Assembly: GCA_037355855.1 (NCBI GenBank)
Contig: CM074758.1
Span: 4,561,001 to 4,625,000 of the forward strand
Length of the DNA: 64,000 nucleotides
Direction: 5' to 3'
From: Pseudo-nitzschia pungens
Taxonomy: Eukaryota > Bacillariophyta > Bacillariophyceae > Bacillariales > Bacillariaceae
A model generated the notes under the pieces. That model did no database searches, was not told where the DNA came from, and worked only from the letters and a program-made list of their open reading frames with translations. Numbering within the stretch: position 1 is the stretch's first letter; each line of letters starts with the position of its first letter. Both the position numbers and the translations under genes were made by a program. Below are positions 10,380 to 22,900 of this stretch, piece by piece.

Positions 10380-10641
10380 TGTGACATGCTAGCGTAGCGA
10401 GCATGAATCACGATTAAATAATTAACCGAATCCCACATACGAGCTGACCGGTGTTTGAATACAAATATTCAAACTGTACGCCGGACGCTCCAGCAATGCA
10501 TGTGTGTCGTTATTCAAAATACGAGCACGGCGCGTGTTTGTATATTCAAACGTTCACATGAAAATCGTAACGCTCGCTTAAGAGTTGAAACTTTAGTCAC
10601 AATTTTAATACTACTCCAATTTTCTACCTTAGAGTGTAACA
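10380..10641 (+). repeat. Gypsy 3' LTR
   Basis: It runs from TGTGACATGCTAGCG to CTTAGAGTGTAACA and is 262 bp. Reverse-complemented, its end matches the start of the LTRs at 12079 and 14843 (TGTTACACTCTAAGGTAGAA) and it shares the GAATCCCACAT-type block with 409-763. The gag-only element at 12079-15190 therefore belongs to a family related to this gypsy. The LTR abuts an open reading frame at 10642 that it has probably truncated. Confidence 0.75.
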
Positions 10642-11581
10642 GACAGGTACACTGATATTCAGCTTGACTGGCCTGATGTTAATGCTGCAAGCAGGCTTTG
10701 CCAGAAAGGTGTCTGTCTGTACACGTCAAAAGATGACAGTGGGCTTTCAGATGAGTGGCTCGCCGCGACGATAGCTCCTGGTATGAGATCAGCGTTTGGT
10801 AATGGCGTTGTCACGATCCTTTCAAAGCCCTTGGTGTGGGCTTGTTTCGATGCCCATGCTGTGGACATGGTTCCCCCGGGCCTTAGGGGGAAGATTGTTC
10901 TTGCTTATGAGGAGTTGGATGGACACTTGGAGGAGGAGAATCCAATCCAAAGAGTGGAAGTGATCCCCACGAACAACAATGGCGTTGTTAGCTTAGATGA
11001 GATCCCTGCAGATGAGGCAGATATAGCACTTGGGGCGCCCCTTGGGGGATTGCAGTGGAGGAATGCCATATATGCAAAGTTGTCAACTGTTCAAACGAAT
11101 ACTGCTGAGATCCGGAACCATTATCTTACAGAGGTTGCTGAACTGAAGAGAATGGTTCGAACTCTGACGTCGGTGGTCCGGGGTCTTGCTGCTGCTCCAG
11201 CACAATCCAGCACGAAGAAGGAATCCAATAGTTCCTGCTGATTCAATCCCCCAGGGAATTGCTCCTTCTTGCCGCCCTGCAACTCTGCATCCCCATCCAC
11301 GGACGCTGCAAGCCATGAGGGATGAGTATGTGAATGGGATTGGAGGAAGGAAGCCTGCAAGAGAGTTCAATTGAAGGGAGAGGGGTCAGGAGAAGTACAA
11401 GTACTCCAGAAGAAAGATTATCTGGGGATGTATTGAGCGCTTAACAAGGAGAGGGAATGATCTTAACACAGCCATTAGAAGGATCGAAAGCCACTATGGA
11501 TCGAACCTGTCAATGACGCAGCTGATTAATGCCATGAGACGCGACGAGTGGAATGGAGGAGCTTCCTCGCTTCGAAATTAG
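10642..11581 (+). pseudogene. GCR1_C-like DNA-binding domain protein, truncated and frameshifted
   Basis: The frame is open from the LTR edge at 10642 to TGA 11239-11241 (TDIQLDWPDVNAASRLCQKG ... YLTEVAELKRMVRTLTS). It has no start codon because the gypsy element cut its 5' side. A second frame continues with LHPHPRTLQAMRDEYVNGIG and GRKPAREFN, then an in-frame TGA, then KYKYSRRKIIWGCIERL, IRRIESHYG and INAMRRDEW, ending at TAG 11579-11581. The pattern W/Y-x-GIGGRKPA ... YSRRK ... YG is what I associate with GCR1_C-type domains, which are abundant in diatom and other algal transposon-linked genes. One frameshift and one nonsense codon show decay. Family assignment is from memory of the motif and is moderately sure. 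Confidence 0.55.
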
Positions 11582-12073
11582 TGACTTGTTGTTGGTGACA
11601 CAGCAGCTGTTGGACAGGGGAAGTACCCCTGTTGTTGCTGCTATCAGCTGTTTTCAATTTCAAGTTTATTGTTGTCCCTTTGTTTGCTGTCCACCGGGGG
11701 ATCAGTTCACTGAATCAATTCGGCCGATCGAATCGGAGATCGATCGATGTTTTCGGATCATTTTTTGTCGCCTCCGCCATTACTTGTTGATTGTTGTGTA
11801 GTGTAATACATCTGTAGTAGAAAATGTGTACATGCGCACCTTGCAGTCACCTTCATTGCTTTCAAGAGAGAATGGTTGGGGTAAGATTATTGTCATGTCC
11901 TGTCATGTGATCGACCCAGCATTGTCTGCAACTGCGGCGAGAACCCATGTCAATGATGTGTTTTTTGTTTTGATTTCCACTTGTATTTTTTTTTGAGATG
12001 AAATCGAACGGTCTTCGTGGATTTTTTGGCTCCTCACTTGCTGACTTAGAGCGCTGCTGGTGCGCGCAGCGCA
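11582..12073. other. Spacer without recognisable gene
   Basis: About 490 bases follow the GCR1_C-like relic. They contain only short open frames, a T-rich stretch near 11985, and the CCAAT target duplication of the next element at 12074-12078. Some of it may be 3' untranslated sequence of the relic. Nothing else is recognised. Confidence 0.5.
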
Positions 12074-12078
12074 CCAAT

Positions 12079-12401
12079 TGTTACACTCTAAGGTAGAAAT
12101 ACGTGATAGGAGTATTTTAAAGAGGTATGATTAATAAATTGTGTTATAAAAGAGAATGGTTGAATACTTTACAAGATGGGAATGATTTCTTGAGTATGGA
12201 ATGAATGAACGATCGAACAGTAATAATGTTCGTTGAGTCATTTGAATTCTTGTTTATCTTGATATTTGAATATCCAATTAGTATTGGATTGTATGTGTAT
12301 TCTCGTACGTTGAATATTCAGTATATATACATGAATATTACGTATATAATCTTGTGTATTGGAGCACATGCGGGATTCAATAATCATTTCAGCATGTAAC
12401 A
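12079..12401 (-). repeat. 3' LTR of the gag-only element
   Basis: It starts TGTTACACTCTAAGG and ends GCATGTAACA. Relative to its partner it has lost the segment between ATCATTT and CAGCATG that holds AGAGCCTCTCGTAGG. A few single-base differences are visible. Confidence 0.85.
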
Positions 12402-13529
12402 TAGTTCCCCAATGATTAGGTGAAGTTTGCATGTGGTTCAATACAATGAGGTTCGAAGTTGAGTAGTATCGATGGAGAGATATGCTTGTTCGGAGAACCG
12501 GTTGAGGATGATATATGCCATTTGAAATATTTCGAAGATATATGGTAATGTAGATTGAAGTGGGATTGAAGAAGGTTCTTTTTGATACTCTAAAAATTGA
12601 AGATTTGTTTCTTGTTCTTGAGAAGGGTCATAATGACATGCTAAAGAATAGCAAAAAGAGTCGAAGAAAATTCTTTTCCTCCCCCAACTGTGATGTACCT
12701 CTCGGGGTAGTGGAGCTGATTTGAAAATAGGTGGGTTTGAAAGTGATTGCTCTTCGTAGGCATAAAAACACCTCCTGTAATAGGAGTTAGGTAGGTGAAA
12801 AGCCGGAGCGTTGAATTGTGATCGTTGTTCAAAGTTGGAGCGTTGCTGTGTCTGAGCGTTGCTGTGTCTGCGAATGTATAGTGACGCAGAGAGGGGACGC
12901 ATTGTTAGGTACGGTTTGAAGCGATATGTAAATTCGGTTGCGATTCGCGATTGCCGGATACTTTGCCGGTCTTTATTTGTGTGTGTTTGCAGCAGTCGAC
13001 TGGAGTTTTGAATTTTGGAACTCCAGAGCACCTCTGTGGGTGTAGAATATGGATTTTGTGGGATTGCTCTGTTATTTCTGGAGCTCCCTGTGGACTATTT
13101 GTTTGTCCGGAACAAGGTTGGCCTTGTTATTGCTGCTGTACCCTTTATTTTGTTTGCGTCTTGTACCCTTATTGATATCGATAAATAATTTGATTCGATT
13201 CGATTCGATTGATTGATTCATGGCTTTAGCGTCTGTACCCTTGCAAGTCGATCCGCGTCCGGATCTCTCGCTTTATTTATCTGCCATTTGAATCTGTTAT
13301 TTTTATTTATTTGGTTGATTGTTGTTGCCGTCACTGTGGAGCGGACTGGAGCGCTTTGTGTTGTAATTCGAACGTTTCATTTTTGCAACAGGGCTCATCT
13401 CTGTAGGTTCCTTCCCCTCTGTTCTCGGGAGTTCTCCTCCATGCGTCTTCCCAGTCAGCAGGGCTGATCTGGCATTCAGTTCCAGGGGAGCTGAAGGCAC
13501 GGTGCTGGATATCGTGATCCTTTTGTTCG

Positions 13530-14621
13530 TTAGTTGGCGTGCCATCGTAGGCTGCCGTCTGATTGTTTTTCGACCCGGCCGCCATGTTGCATGCAATAGG
13601 ACTCAATTGCTTGCTGTTCGTGTTGTTTTACGTGGGCTTGGAGCGATTCCGTTGAAGCGGTGCTTCCAGTTTCATTGCTAGGAGTCGTAGCAGTGCTGTT
13701 GTTGCTGCTACTGCTCTTATTTCTTTTGGAATATCTGTTCTTCGGACATTCGGACCAATCGTGATCATGTCCCGGAATTCTGCAGGGATTGTTATATTTT
13801 CTTTTGCCACTGGATGGCTCCTGCTCTGTTTCTTCTTCGGATTCAGCGTTGCTATCACTGTCCGAATTAGAGCTGTTGCTATCGATGCTGTCAGCGTCCG
13901 AATCAGAGCTGTTGTTATTGCTTTCAGCGTCCGAATCAGTGTTCGATGTTCGTCTTTTGCTTTGGCGTTCTAAGCAGCTCATGTGGTCGACGATGAATCG
14001 TACAGTGGTATCTTCTTGTATTCCTTGGTGGATGAGACCATAGCTGTTGATCCATTTGCTTGGGAAGGTGTGAAGCAGAATGGTCTTGGCTTCTGTTGGT
14101 GATAGGTCAGTTCCATGTCCTTGGAGTCTTCTGGTATATTTGAAGAGGATTTGCATTCGGTCTGCATGGTCTTTGCATGAAACAGTGCTTGGTTTCTTGC
14201 ATTCGGAGCTTCGAAGGTAAGTGTGCATGATATCTTTGGCGTCTGTCGCATTGCAGAATTGCTCGATAAAGTCAATGATTGCTTGTTCATATCCTTCGGC
14301 GCTTTCTTCATATTGGAATTCAGCTGGATCCAGGGGATCCTGTAGCATTTCATTCCACTTGGATTGAGTGTCTGTATTTAGACATCTGCTGAAGTAAGTA
14401 ATGTAGTCGGTGGTTGGTAGTCCTAGGAGCTTTGCAGCGTTCCTGAAGGCTTCTTCAACAAATAGAAATTCTTCTAGACCTCCTTTGTTGGTGAATAAAG
14501 GGATCTTCATGCTGTCTTGCTTTCCATTGGGATGTGTAATGGAGAGCTTGGTTCTTTTGGGCTTGCTCCTGTTGAAGGAAGGAGTATAATTAATTGGAGG
14601 GTCTCTGTAGAGGCCTGCCAT
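13530..14621 (-). CDS. gag: Gag protein of the gag-only element
   Basis: The 363-residue frame is intact, with ATG at 14621. The N-terminal two thirds resembles a gypsy capsid (IPLFTNKGGLEEFLFVEEAF, then HMSCLERQSKRRT). A long acidic Asp/Ser/Asn/Glu tract follows (residues about 225-270). A Cys/His knuckle NPCRIPGHDHDWSEC, in the CX4H...C style of stramenopile gypsy Gag proteins, lies near residue 285. The C-terminus is Ser/Thr-rich. No pol frame follows. Retention of a full Gag without pol suggests selection for particle formation or for packaging in cis. Confidence 0.8.
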   Translation of the reverse strand: MAGLYRDPPINYTPSFNRSKPKRTKLSITHPNGKQDSMKIPLFTNKGGLEEFLFVEEAFRNAAKLLGLPTTDYITYFSRCLNTDTQSKWNEMLQDPLDPAEFQYEESAEGYEQAIIDFIEQFCNATDAKDIMHTYLRSSECKKPSTVSCKDHADRMQILFKYTRRLQGHGTDLSPTEAKTILLHTFPSKWINSYGLIHQGIQEDTTVRFIVDHMSCLERQSKRRTSNTDSDAESNNNSSDSDADSIDSNSSNSDSDSNAESEEETEQEPSSGKRKYNNPCRIPGHDHDWSECPKNRYSKRNKSSSSNNSTATTPSNETGSTASTESLQAHVKQHEQQAIESYCMQHGGRVEKQSDGSLRWHAN

Positions 14622-14842
14622 GTTGATTCGGAGCGTTCGATCGATTCGGAGCGTTCGATCGTATCGGCGTTTCGTTTGTCGTAGTTCGCGTTCGATCGGT
14701 TGTAGATTTCGATCGACGTTGTTTCTTTTTTTGATTGTCAGGGTATCGATGTACGCCTGTTGTTTAGGATAAAGGATGTTTCTTGGATTCAGTACTGAGT
14801 TCCTGTCTGTCTTCTACTTTAAAAGATAAACAGTAATTACTG

Positions 14843-15190
14843 TGTTACACTCTAAGGTAGAAATACGTGATAGGAGTATTTTAAAGAGGTATGATTAATA
14901 AATTGTGTTATAAAAGAGAATGGTTGAATACTTTACGAGATGGGAATGATTTCTTGAGTATGGAATGAATGAACGATCGAACAGTAATAATGTTCGTTGA
15001 GTCATTTGAATTCTTGTTTATCTTGATATTTGAATATCCAATTAGTATTGGATTGTATGTGTATTCTCGTACGTTGAATATTCAGTATATATACATGAAT
15101 ATTACGTATATAATCTTGTGTATTGGAGCACATGCGGGATTCAATAATCATTTAGAGCCTCTCGTAGGGTACCTACGTCAGCATGTAACA
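14843..15190 (-). repeat. 5' LTR of the gag-only element
   Basis: It is 348 bp, TGTTACACTCTAAGG to CGTCAGCATGTAACA. The first internal bases on the element strand form the perfect 12-nt palindrome CAGTAATTACTG (14831-14842), exactly at the primer-binding position. Confidence 0.87.
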
Positions 15191-15195
15191 CCAAT

Positions 15196-16381
15196 GATAT
15201 GCGTTACATTGTATGTGTGTTTTGTACTGGTATTTATAGTTGCATTTAATTTATAAATCACCACAGTAATTAATTTTAAGACTTACCGGTAAATTACGGT
15301 AAAAAATCTTAACCTTACTTCGTATTTGTTGTCATTATTTATTACTACTACTTCGTACGAAGTAATTACCGGTAAGGTTACGTAATACGTACGAAGAAAG
15401 GTTACGGATAGCTTCAAGTAATGAAGAATTAAGGTTTTTTACTTCGTAATTGAGTCATTCCCGGAATTAAATATCGGAGTATTACATATTAGCATTCCCG
15501 GAATATTAGAACACATATACAAATTGCGCAACCAACGGAAGAACTAGATCGGCCTCGACAGATGAGGCCTATTTTGGAATTTGGAATCTTGTCAAAAGAA
15601 ACAAAAATTGTCTTTTGAATGCCAACCGGCGCATCACCTTTTTTTTTGGCGCGTCGTGACACATGTTTGATTCCACGTGTCGACATTGAAATTTTTGATT
15701 TTTAGATTCCATCTAGTTTTATGTACGCTCATAGTCCGACAGACGGCACTACAAGGTTATGTAAATTTGCATCAGATATACGAGTCTGCTTATTACAAAA
15801 TGATACTTTACATAAGATATGAACGCCTAAAAACATACTATGCTCTCTTTGCTCAGCTCTCACTCTTCTTCTGTAAATCACCTTTAAACTAACTGCTCCA
15901 TCATGCCCTCCTACTATCAATCAATTCCTTTGTAGCTCTAGGGGAGTATCTTGTAGTAACTGAGTGTATGCAACAGCATTCAAACAGTATCCTCTGTATT
16001 TCGGCAAGAAGTATCCCTACGGGTACAAGTATCAAATTAAAAAAAGAGATCACAAGTAAGGCAAGCTAAAACAAGCGATTGCGTGTAAAAACTGAATCCA
16101 TACTTTCGATAATGCACGAAAAATAATGAAGACGTGAACAACACTTATATGCGCCGCAATTTGAATACTTCGTACGACTACACTCACTTGTACTTGTAAT
16201 TATTTGTAGACACAGGGAATAATGATGCTAGATTTGAACTGATTAATATGAACTGCATATAGCACTGGTACGGTTACTTGTACAAGTACGGTCGTCCTGG
16301 CTTTTTCTTGGATTGGGAATGAGTGGGTCCGAAACACGCCGAGCAGTGGTTTGTTCACGAACACAAACACAGAAACTGCTA
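15196..16381. other. Intergenic AT-rich DNA
   Basis: No gene is recognised. Short palindromic motifs built from ACTTCGTACGAAGTA and TTACCGGTAA recur between 15280 and 15420, as they do in other intergenic parts of the window (29990-30620, 55960-57010, 63200-63420). These look like a genome-wide compositional habit of this organism and not a specific element. Confidence 0.5.
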
Positions 16382-16386
16382 CCGGC

Positions 16387-16860
16387 TGTTAAAATGTAGC
16401 TGAAACAGGGTTTAAGCTGATAGATCCTAAGGCAAGCTTGGAGATATACAGCAGGAGCAGCAAACCGGTTGAGGTGCCGGTCTGTTCTATCGATAGTCTC
16501 GGATTCACCACTACGACCGAACGAATCGATCAGATCTATTCTAACTACCTCTTCTGGGCTCAGTCAGTTAGATCTTAGGCTTGTAGTTCTACAGAGGCTG
16601 CTGGAGGAGCAGGATGTAAGTATCAAGGTATTCAAATCAGAGTTAAACTAAAGATGTGAGGACAACAACCTTGTCGGGAGTTCGACGTTGCTGTCTTGTT
16701 AATTCTACTGAGTGGTTGCTGCTGCTGCTTGTTTTCTTGTACTGAGAACCCAGTAGAAAATTATTTATTTTCTTTTCGCGCAGTGTGTGAGCGTTCATAT
16801 GTAATGTATGTAGGGTTAAGGGTTTGTCAAACGAAAACCGATTTTGGTTACAATTTAACA
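16387..16860 (-). repeat. 3' LTR of the autonomous copia element
   Basis: 474 bp, TGTTAAAATGTAGC to GGTTACAATTTAACA on the plus strand. On the element strand the polypurine tract GATGGGGAG (16861-16869) abuts it. Confidence 0.92.
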
Positions 16861-16917
16861 CTCCCCATCTGTTCCTTGATTTTGCCATGTTCAATCTACC
16901 AACAGGGTATGATGTCA

Positions 16918-19900
16918 TCAATCTTGAATGAAAAGATCACCGGTGTTGCCTTCATAGTTGAAGATGGGTTTAATCAGGGAATAGACAGAATTGTGACTCC
17001 AATGTTTGGTGAGGATGTCAGCACAGTTGTCCTTACCAACAATGTGTTGCAGGTTGATGAAGCCTCGTGCAATCATGCCTCGAACATAGTGATATGTGAG
17101 GATATTGTGTCTCTTGTGAAGTCTTGCATAAGGAAATGAAGCGCTGAGTACTTGCTTTTCATTGTCTCCCCATCCAAATGATGTGTCTTTGACAGGGATA
17201 CCCATGTATCGAAATGATTGGCGCAAGTCTACAATCTGTTCAATGCATGTCCTTGCTGCAACAAATTCAGCACCGAAAGTTGCAGTCTCCACAGTGGATT
17301 GTTTCTTGGAGAACCACATGATTGGTGTTTTGTTTGCAAAATGCAGAATGCCAGTGACAGCTTTCCCAGAGAGGATATCATGCATGAGATTTGCATCATA
17401 GAAATGGTTGAGGACAACAGGTTTGCCAAGTGGTGTTGGTGCATCAGTTGGCAGTTCTTCCTTGCATTCACCATACACACTGAGTGACCAATCGTGAGAC
17501 TTGTTGTCAGAGGCAGAAACTGGGAGTTCTGGAGCTTGGGTGCGAAAGCGAATTTTGAATCCTTTGAACTTTGTTACATAACCGTAGATGCGTTTTGCAC
17601 GTTCCAAGTGACCTTGTCTTGGTTGGGCTCTGAAACTAGACATTGTCATCACAGCTGTTTGAATATCAAAGCGCCCAATCGTGACAAGCCATTGGAGGGA
17701 TCCAATCATGCTCTGGTATTTCTTGGTGTCTTCTTCATCAAGGAAGTCAGATGTGTCAAGTTCAGGATGGTCATTTTCTTCAAGTGGAGACTGTGCTCTT
17801 GTTTTAGGTGCGCATCCAAACATCTGTTGATAAGAGGTTTCAAGTTTGGAGATGAATTTGGATGGATCCATACAGAGGATCCCATGTTTGTCTCTTGTGA
17901 AACCACATCCAAGGTGGAATTGCATAGGTCCTGAACCTTTGAGTTTGAAGTTGTAGGGTTCAGCTTGGAGGACTTCGAGGAATTGGTTTGGGTCTGACAT
18001 GCATACACAAAGGTCATCAACATAGGTTGCAACATATTCATAAACAGGCTCCCCATGTTTGTTAACGCCAGGACGCATGAAGATTTCAGCTTCATTCTTG
18101 GACCGTTCAAAACCTTGTTCAATGAGGCAGGCAGCGAGAAGATCACCAAAACATTTCCCAGAAGAGCGTAGGCCATAAAGAGCTTTGTGGATAAGCAGCA
18201 TGTGACCTTTGAGTGGACCAAACTCTGGACCTGCTTTGATGCAGACCTTTTCAGAGGTTAGGGCTTCTAAATAGGCATTTCCAATGTCAGTACCCCATGC
18301 ATCAAGGGAGTTGAGTTCAGCTGCAAACAGGCACATGCGAAGGCCTCGGAGTGACACCACACCAGCATACACGCTGTCAAGTGGTACATCTGTGAGATTG
18401 CCATTGGCTACAAGTCTAGCCTTGTGACGTCCATCATGTTTGACTGCGAAGATCATGTGGACTTTGATTTGTTGATATCCAGAAGGAATGTTGGATGCTT
18501 CAAAAAGTCCATTGTCAATAAAGGTGTCATAGTCATGGAGTTGTTGCATTTCAAGCTTGATGGCATCTTGCCATTTGGTGTTGCCATTCTGGATGTCCAG
18601 TTGGACAGCTTCTTCATGATTGTTGGGGACTTGGAATCCATATTGGTATTTGGGACTGGTGTTGAAGGATCTGAGTTTGGCTTGTTTGGTGAGGCGCTCC
18701 AACTGTTTGGTACGTTTGGCCAGTTTGACAATGCGCCGAAGTCGTTTCCATCCTCTGGTTTGTAAGAGGTTGTGTTCCTTGGCATATTGTGCCACAGTGA
18801 CAGGGTCATCAGCTGCCATTATGTTGAGTGGTTCAAAAGTACGTTCCATGTTTTCCCATTCAACCCATAGATTGTAAAGGCTTCCCTTGTAGTCGGGATG
18901 GCGATGAGTCAATGGACCTTGGTGTCCAAGAATGCGTCTGAATGCCCACAATGGGCCATCTTCTTGAGTTTCGTCACGATGGATGTGATTCATGATGTCA
19001 TTGTATGCAATGACATCATCAACAGTGTCATTGTCGTGATTGCATTTGAACTTGATGAGGTCAGGGTTCGTTTGGAGCTTGTCGAGAATGCTGACAACAG
19101 TGGTTCGGGTCCTTGTGCCATCAGGATTGGAAATGAGGAAGGAACGTCCAATGAGATCATCAGGAGGGATGGCATCAATTGTTTGTAGCTCCCCATGTTG
19201 GTTGCATACAGGATTGCCATCATGGTCAAGTAGAACTACCTTCGATGGACCGGTGTCAGGAATGTAATCAAGGCTTGGATCAGCTGGTGAGACGCTTGTG
19301 TCAAGATAAGCAAGTTCAGGATCACCAAAATCTGATTCAAGGCGTGGAGTACCCGTTTTGTCTTTGGTGTAGACAACCTGATGGAAAGGTGCATCACCCA
19401 TCTCCCCATAGTTGTGCTTGATTGGAACAATTTGCCATTTGCCATCAATCTGGGCATAAGTGTCAGAGGCACGATAAACAGAAGAGGAAGCAGGTGAGAC
19501 AGGAGGGGGGTCAGACGCAGTGCAAGACGGGGTGTCACCAGAGGCAGTGGGTAGGTGAGAGGAATTGAGGTGCTGACGCCAGGCGAGGAAGGCATCATCA
19601 GTGAAAGAGCCAGCACGTTGGTTGCGAGTAGAGGCATCTAACGCAGTGCGGACATTGCTCCGAGGGACAATCTTGTTGGTGTCAGGGACCCAAATGCTGA
19701 AGGTCATGGCATTGCCGACGTGATCAGCGAGGCCAACAAAATGCCCGAAGCGTTCGGTGGGAGACCCAAAGGGGGAGTCATCCACTTTGAAGTAGACAGG
19801 CTCGAACCAAAAGAATGCGGTGTAGGCAGAGATGTCACCAAGAGTGCCAGTGGCAACAAAAATGGGTTGACGATCATGGAGAGTGGGGTCAGAGATATGG

Positions 19901-22900
19901 TTGAGTAAGCCAGCAATATATTGCATGCAGTGGAACCACAGGTGAGGGGGGGTGCCAGTGCGGTCCATGACACGATTGACAGTGCGGAGAAAGGTTTGAT
20001 AGCGTCGCTCAAACTTGTTTTGGTGTTGGTAATATGGTTCAGATTGCCAGAGCCGAATCCAGAGGAGGCGAAGGTAGTCAAGAACACGGTTGCTGGCTTG
20101 GTATTTTCCAGAGTCACAAAGCAGGCGAAGTGGTCTTCCCAAGGTGCGAACAAAATTCTGGAAGCAGGAAAGGAATTCACCGGTAGTTTTCATGGGTTCA
20201 ACGTGGATGATGTGGGAAAGGCGCCCAAAGAAGAGTTGAGCCATTTTGGAACCTCCATCAATGGCGGGGGTGTCACAATAGATGGCATCGGAGAGGACAT
20301 CATCATTAAAGGGGCGGACATTCATGGCAGGTTGAGGTGCTTTGTAACGCTTGAAAAGGTTGCCGTCAGGACTGTTGGGCATGGAACCGTATTGAGTGGA
20401 GTTCTGAAAGGTGGCATGAATCCTGTCAATGGGAATCCAGGCAAAGAATGGTTTCAGGGCGGCAAAGTCATGAGGGGTGGCAACAGAGATGCGAGGCCGG
20501 TTGGTGGCATGGAGTGTGTCATCAGAGGAAGAGACGACATCGGCAGAGGGCTCGAGATGGGATTGGAGAGCGGTAAAGGCACAGCGAGCAAGGAGTTCAC
20601 TGTGAAAATAGTCAGCATCGTGAAGCCAAAACGAACCGGCAGCAGAGGCAGAGACAGAAGGGCCATCATTGTCAATGTCAGGGACGTTGACAAACTCGTG
20701 GAAGTGGACACAGGAACCAGAATTTAGGAGGGTGGTGTGAAACTGTGTGGAGGAATCAGGGTGCCTGTGTTTGAGATTGCGAGGATTGCCCTGTAGATCG
20801 ATGTCAGGGTGAGGAAGGTCGGTGAGAGTGTCAGGGTATAAGGTCACAAATGAGGGATCACTGGCAAGGTATTCGTGATCAAGGAGGGTGGGATCCCAGA
20901 ATTGGTCAGAGGTCATGATCACATGGGGCAGGGAAGCATATTCGGCCGGAGTGAATTTACGCATGCGCAGATATGGGAGCCCGTGTTGAATGGAGAGGGG
21001 AAAGACAAAGCCATCAGGGGTGGAGATGATTTGTTTGCCACCAGATTTGATGGATTTGTCATCAACGGTGAGGTGGTGGGCTTCCAACTGAGCAGAGGAG
21101 ATGATAGAGTCGTGTTTCCCAGTGTAGGCACATTCATGAAAAATCAGGATGACAGGACCACGGTTGGAGTGGCAATATGCACCAGCGGTGGCAATGGGAA
21201 TGTTCTGCATCTGGTGATTGTTGATGCCAGTGACATGCACAAACCGTTTTGGGACATCGACAGAGATAAGGGTAGCATCGCGCCCAATGATACAGCCATT
21301 GGCACCACGATCGATCATTGCAAGATTGGGAGTGGAGAAACGACCCTGGCTGCAGCAATAAGTGTGGTGTTGACAGGCTGACCAGTTGTGGGGACTGGTA
21401 TGTTGTTGGAGGAGATGGGTGACGGACTGACAAGCAATAGGGTCATCAAACCGAGCAACAACAGAACTGGAACCATCAGCCATGCGAGCAACAAGTTGAG
21501 TAGGTGGTTTGGGCTTGTTGTCAGCAAGGAGGCGGGCGGGATGTCCAGGGGACATGGAAGATGCAAGTGGAAGTTGGGTGTGTCCAGAGGGCTTGCTGGA
21601 TTGAGATTGCCTGGTGGTGGCGTGGCGTTTGGAAAGTTCTTGGAAGGACCCTGTGGGAGTGGAGCCGTGTTGGCGAGCAATCCATTGGGTGACCAAAGCA
21701 TCGGAGGCATCGTTGGCAACATCATCGGAGGCATCGTTGGCAATATCATCAAAAGCAGAAGGATCAGAAAAGGTGGTAGAAGCCGGGAGGGATGCGGGTG
21801 CAGTGTATGGTCCAGTGAGAAGGTCAGTGGCATAGGCTTTGCGGCCAACAGGTTTAGTAGTTGGGGTGGAAAAGGAATGAAGGTCAGGGAATTTAGTGGG
21901 ATTGAGAACAGCAATGAATTTGCGTTTATCCACAGGATTCATTTTTCTCCAAAGGGTCATGCCCTCAGGTGTGAGACTTTTCCAGAAAGAGTCAGGAAGG
22001 CGTGTGCTGGGATCAGGTTTACGGGGCTGAGAGGCACGGAAAGCAGCATAGGTTTGGACATCATCCATGAAGTCATCAGTCAACTCAGAGGCGTCAAGGA
22101 ATGAAAAGGCTTCGTGGAGGTTGGCGCGAATGGTGCTCCGAGAAGTGGGCAAAGTGAGTGTTGCACGAGAGTCCAGTCGTGTTGCTTCAGCCAAGAGAGT
22201 GGTTTTGAGGTTAAGGATGTGGACAGTGTCGTTGCCTTGGGAAAGGTCACTAGTGGAAGGAAGAGGCACTTTGGAAAACTGGTCACTGAGATGAGCATCA
22301 TATGCACAGGCATTGAGAAGGAGGGTCCGAAGCATGTGATATTGCATGGGGGACTTGGGGGCTGTCATCTTGCATAAGAGGTCATATTGGTCAAACCAGT
22401 GTGTAAGAAATTTGACAGTGGATTCCTTCCAGGAGGCAAGGTTGAGGGATTGAAGGGTTTGGGTCTGTTTGGCAATGTCAAACTCTTGAGTGAAGGTCGA
22501 TGCACGGAGTTTAATGTACTCAAAATAAGCAGCTCGTCCATCCATGGTGTGTGTGTGTGTTTGGACACAGGAGAGGGAGAGGTCAGACTTGAGGACACGG
22601 AGGATAAGAACCCAGAAAAAGGTGCATTGTTTCTGAAAGAGTTTGTGATGGTAGCCGTCGAGAGTGGAGGTATCCCATTCAGGGTTAAGGAACTGATCAA
22701 CATCAAAGTCATAAGCAGCAAGTTGAGCACGAAAGCCGGTGAGCCAGGTTTCAAACCGAGTGTCATTCTTGAGAACATCAAAAACAGTGACATCATGGGA
22801 TCGTTTGATCCAGTTCTCGTATTTGAGTTGTTCATCGGTTTTGACAAAGCGGGAAGAGGAGGTGGGCTGTGTGCGGGAATTCAGGTCGTGTACGTTCATT

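Larger units (their letters stand above)
769..10641 (+). mobile_element. Decayed Ty3/gypsy element, 5' truncated, split by a copia insertion
   Basis: The order is protease, reverse transcriptase, RNase H, integrase and 3' LTR (10380-10641), which is the gypsy order. There is no plus-oriented 5' LTR and little or no gag. Integrase is interrupted at 3785 and resumes at 9740 on the other side of the young copia element. Inactivating changes are a Tyr in place of the protease catalytic Asp, an in-frame TAG at 1938-1940, and an 8-bp tandem duplication at 9961-9976 that shifts the frame. The element is therefore much older than its passenger. Confidence 0.85.
12079..15190 (-). mobile_element. Gag-only (TR-GAG-like) LTR element, gypsy-type LTRs
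   Basis: CCAAT is duplicated at 12074-12078 and 15191-15195. The right LTR (14843-15190, 348 bp) is 5' in element orientation. The left LTR (12079-12401, 323 bp) matches it but lacks about 25 bases near its inner end. The internal region holds one gag frame (13530-14621), a 221-base leader and about 1.1 kb of non-coding 3' sequence with no protease, RT or integrase. On the element strand a purine stretch, ATTGGGGAAC, lies beside the 3' LTR. The element must depend on enzymes from a related autonomous gypsy. Confidence 0.88.
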
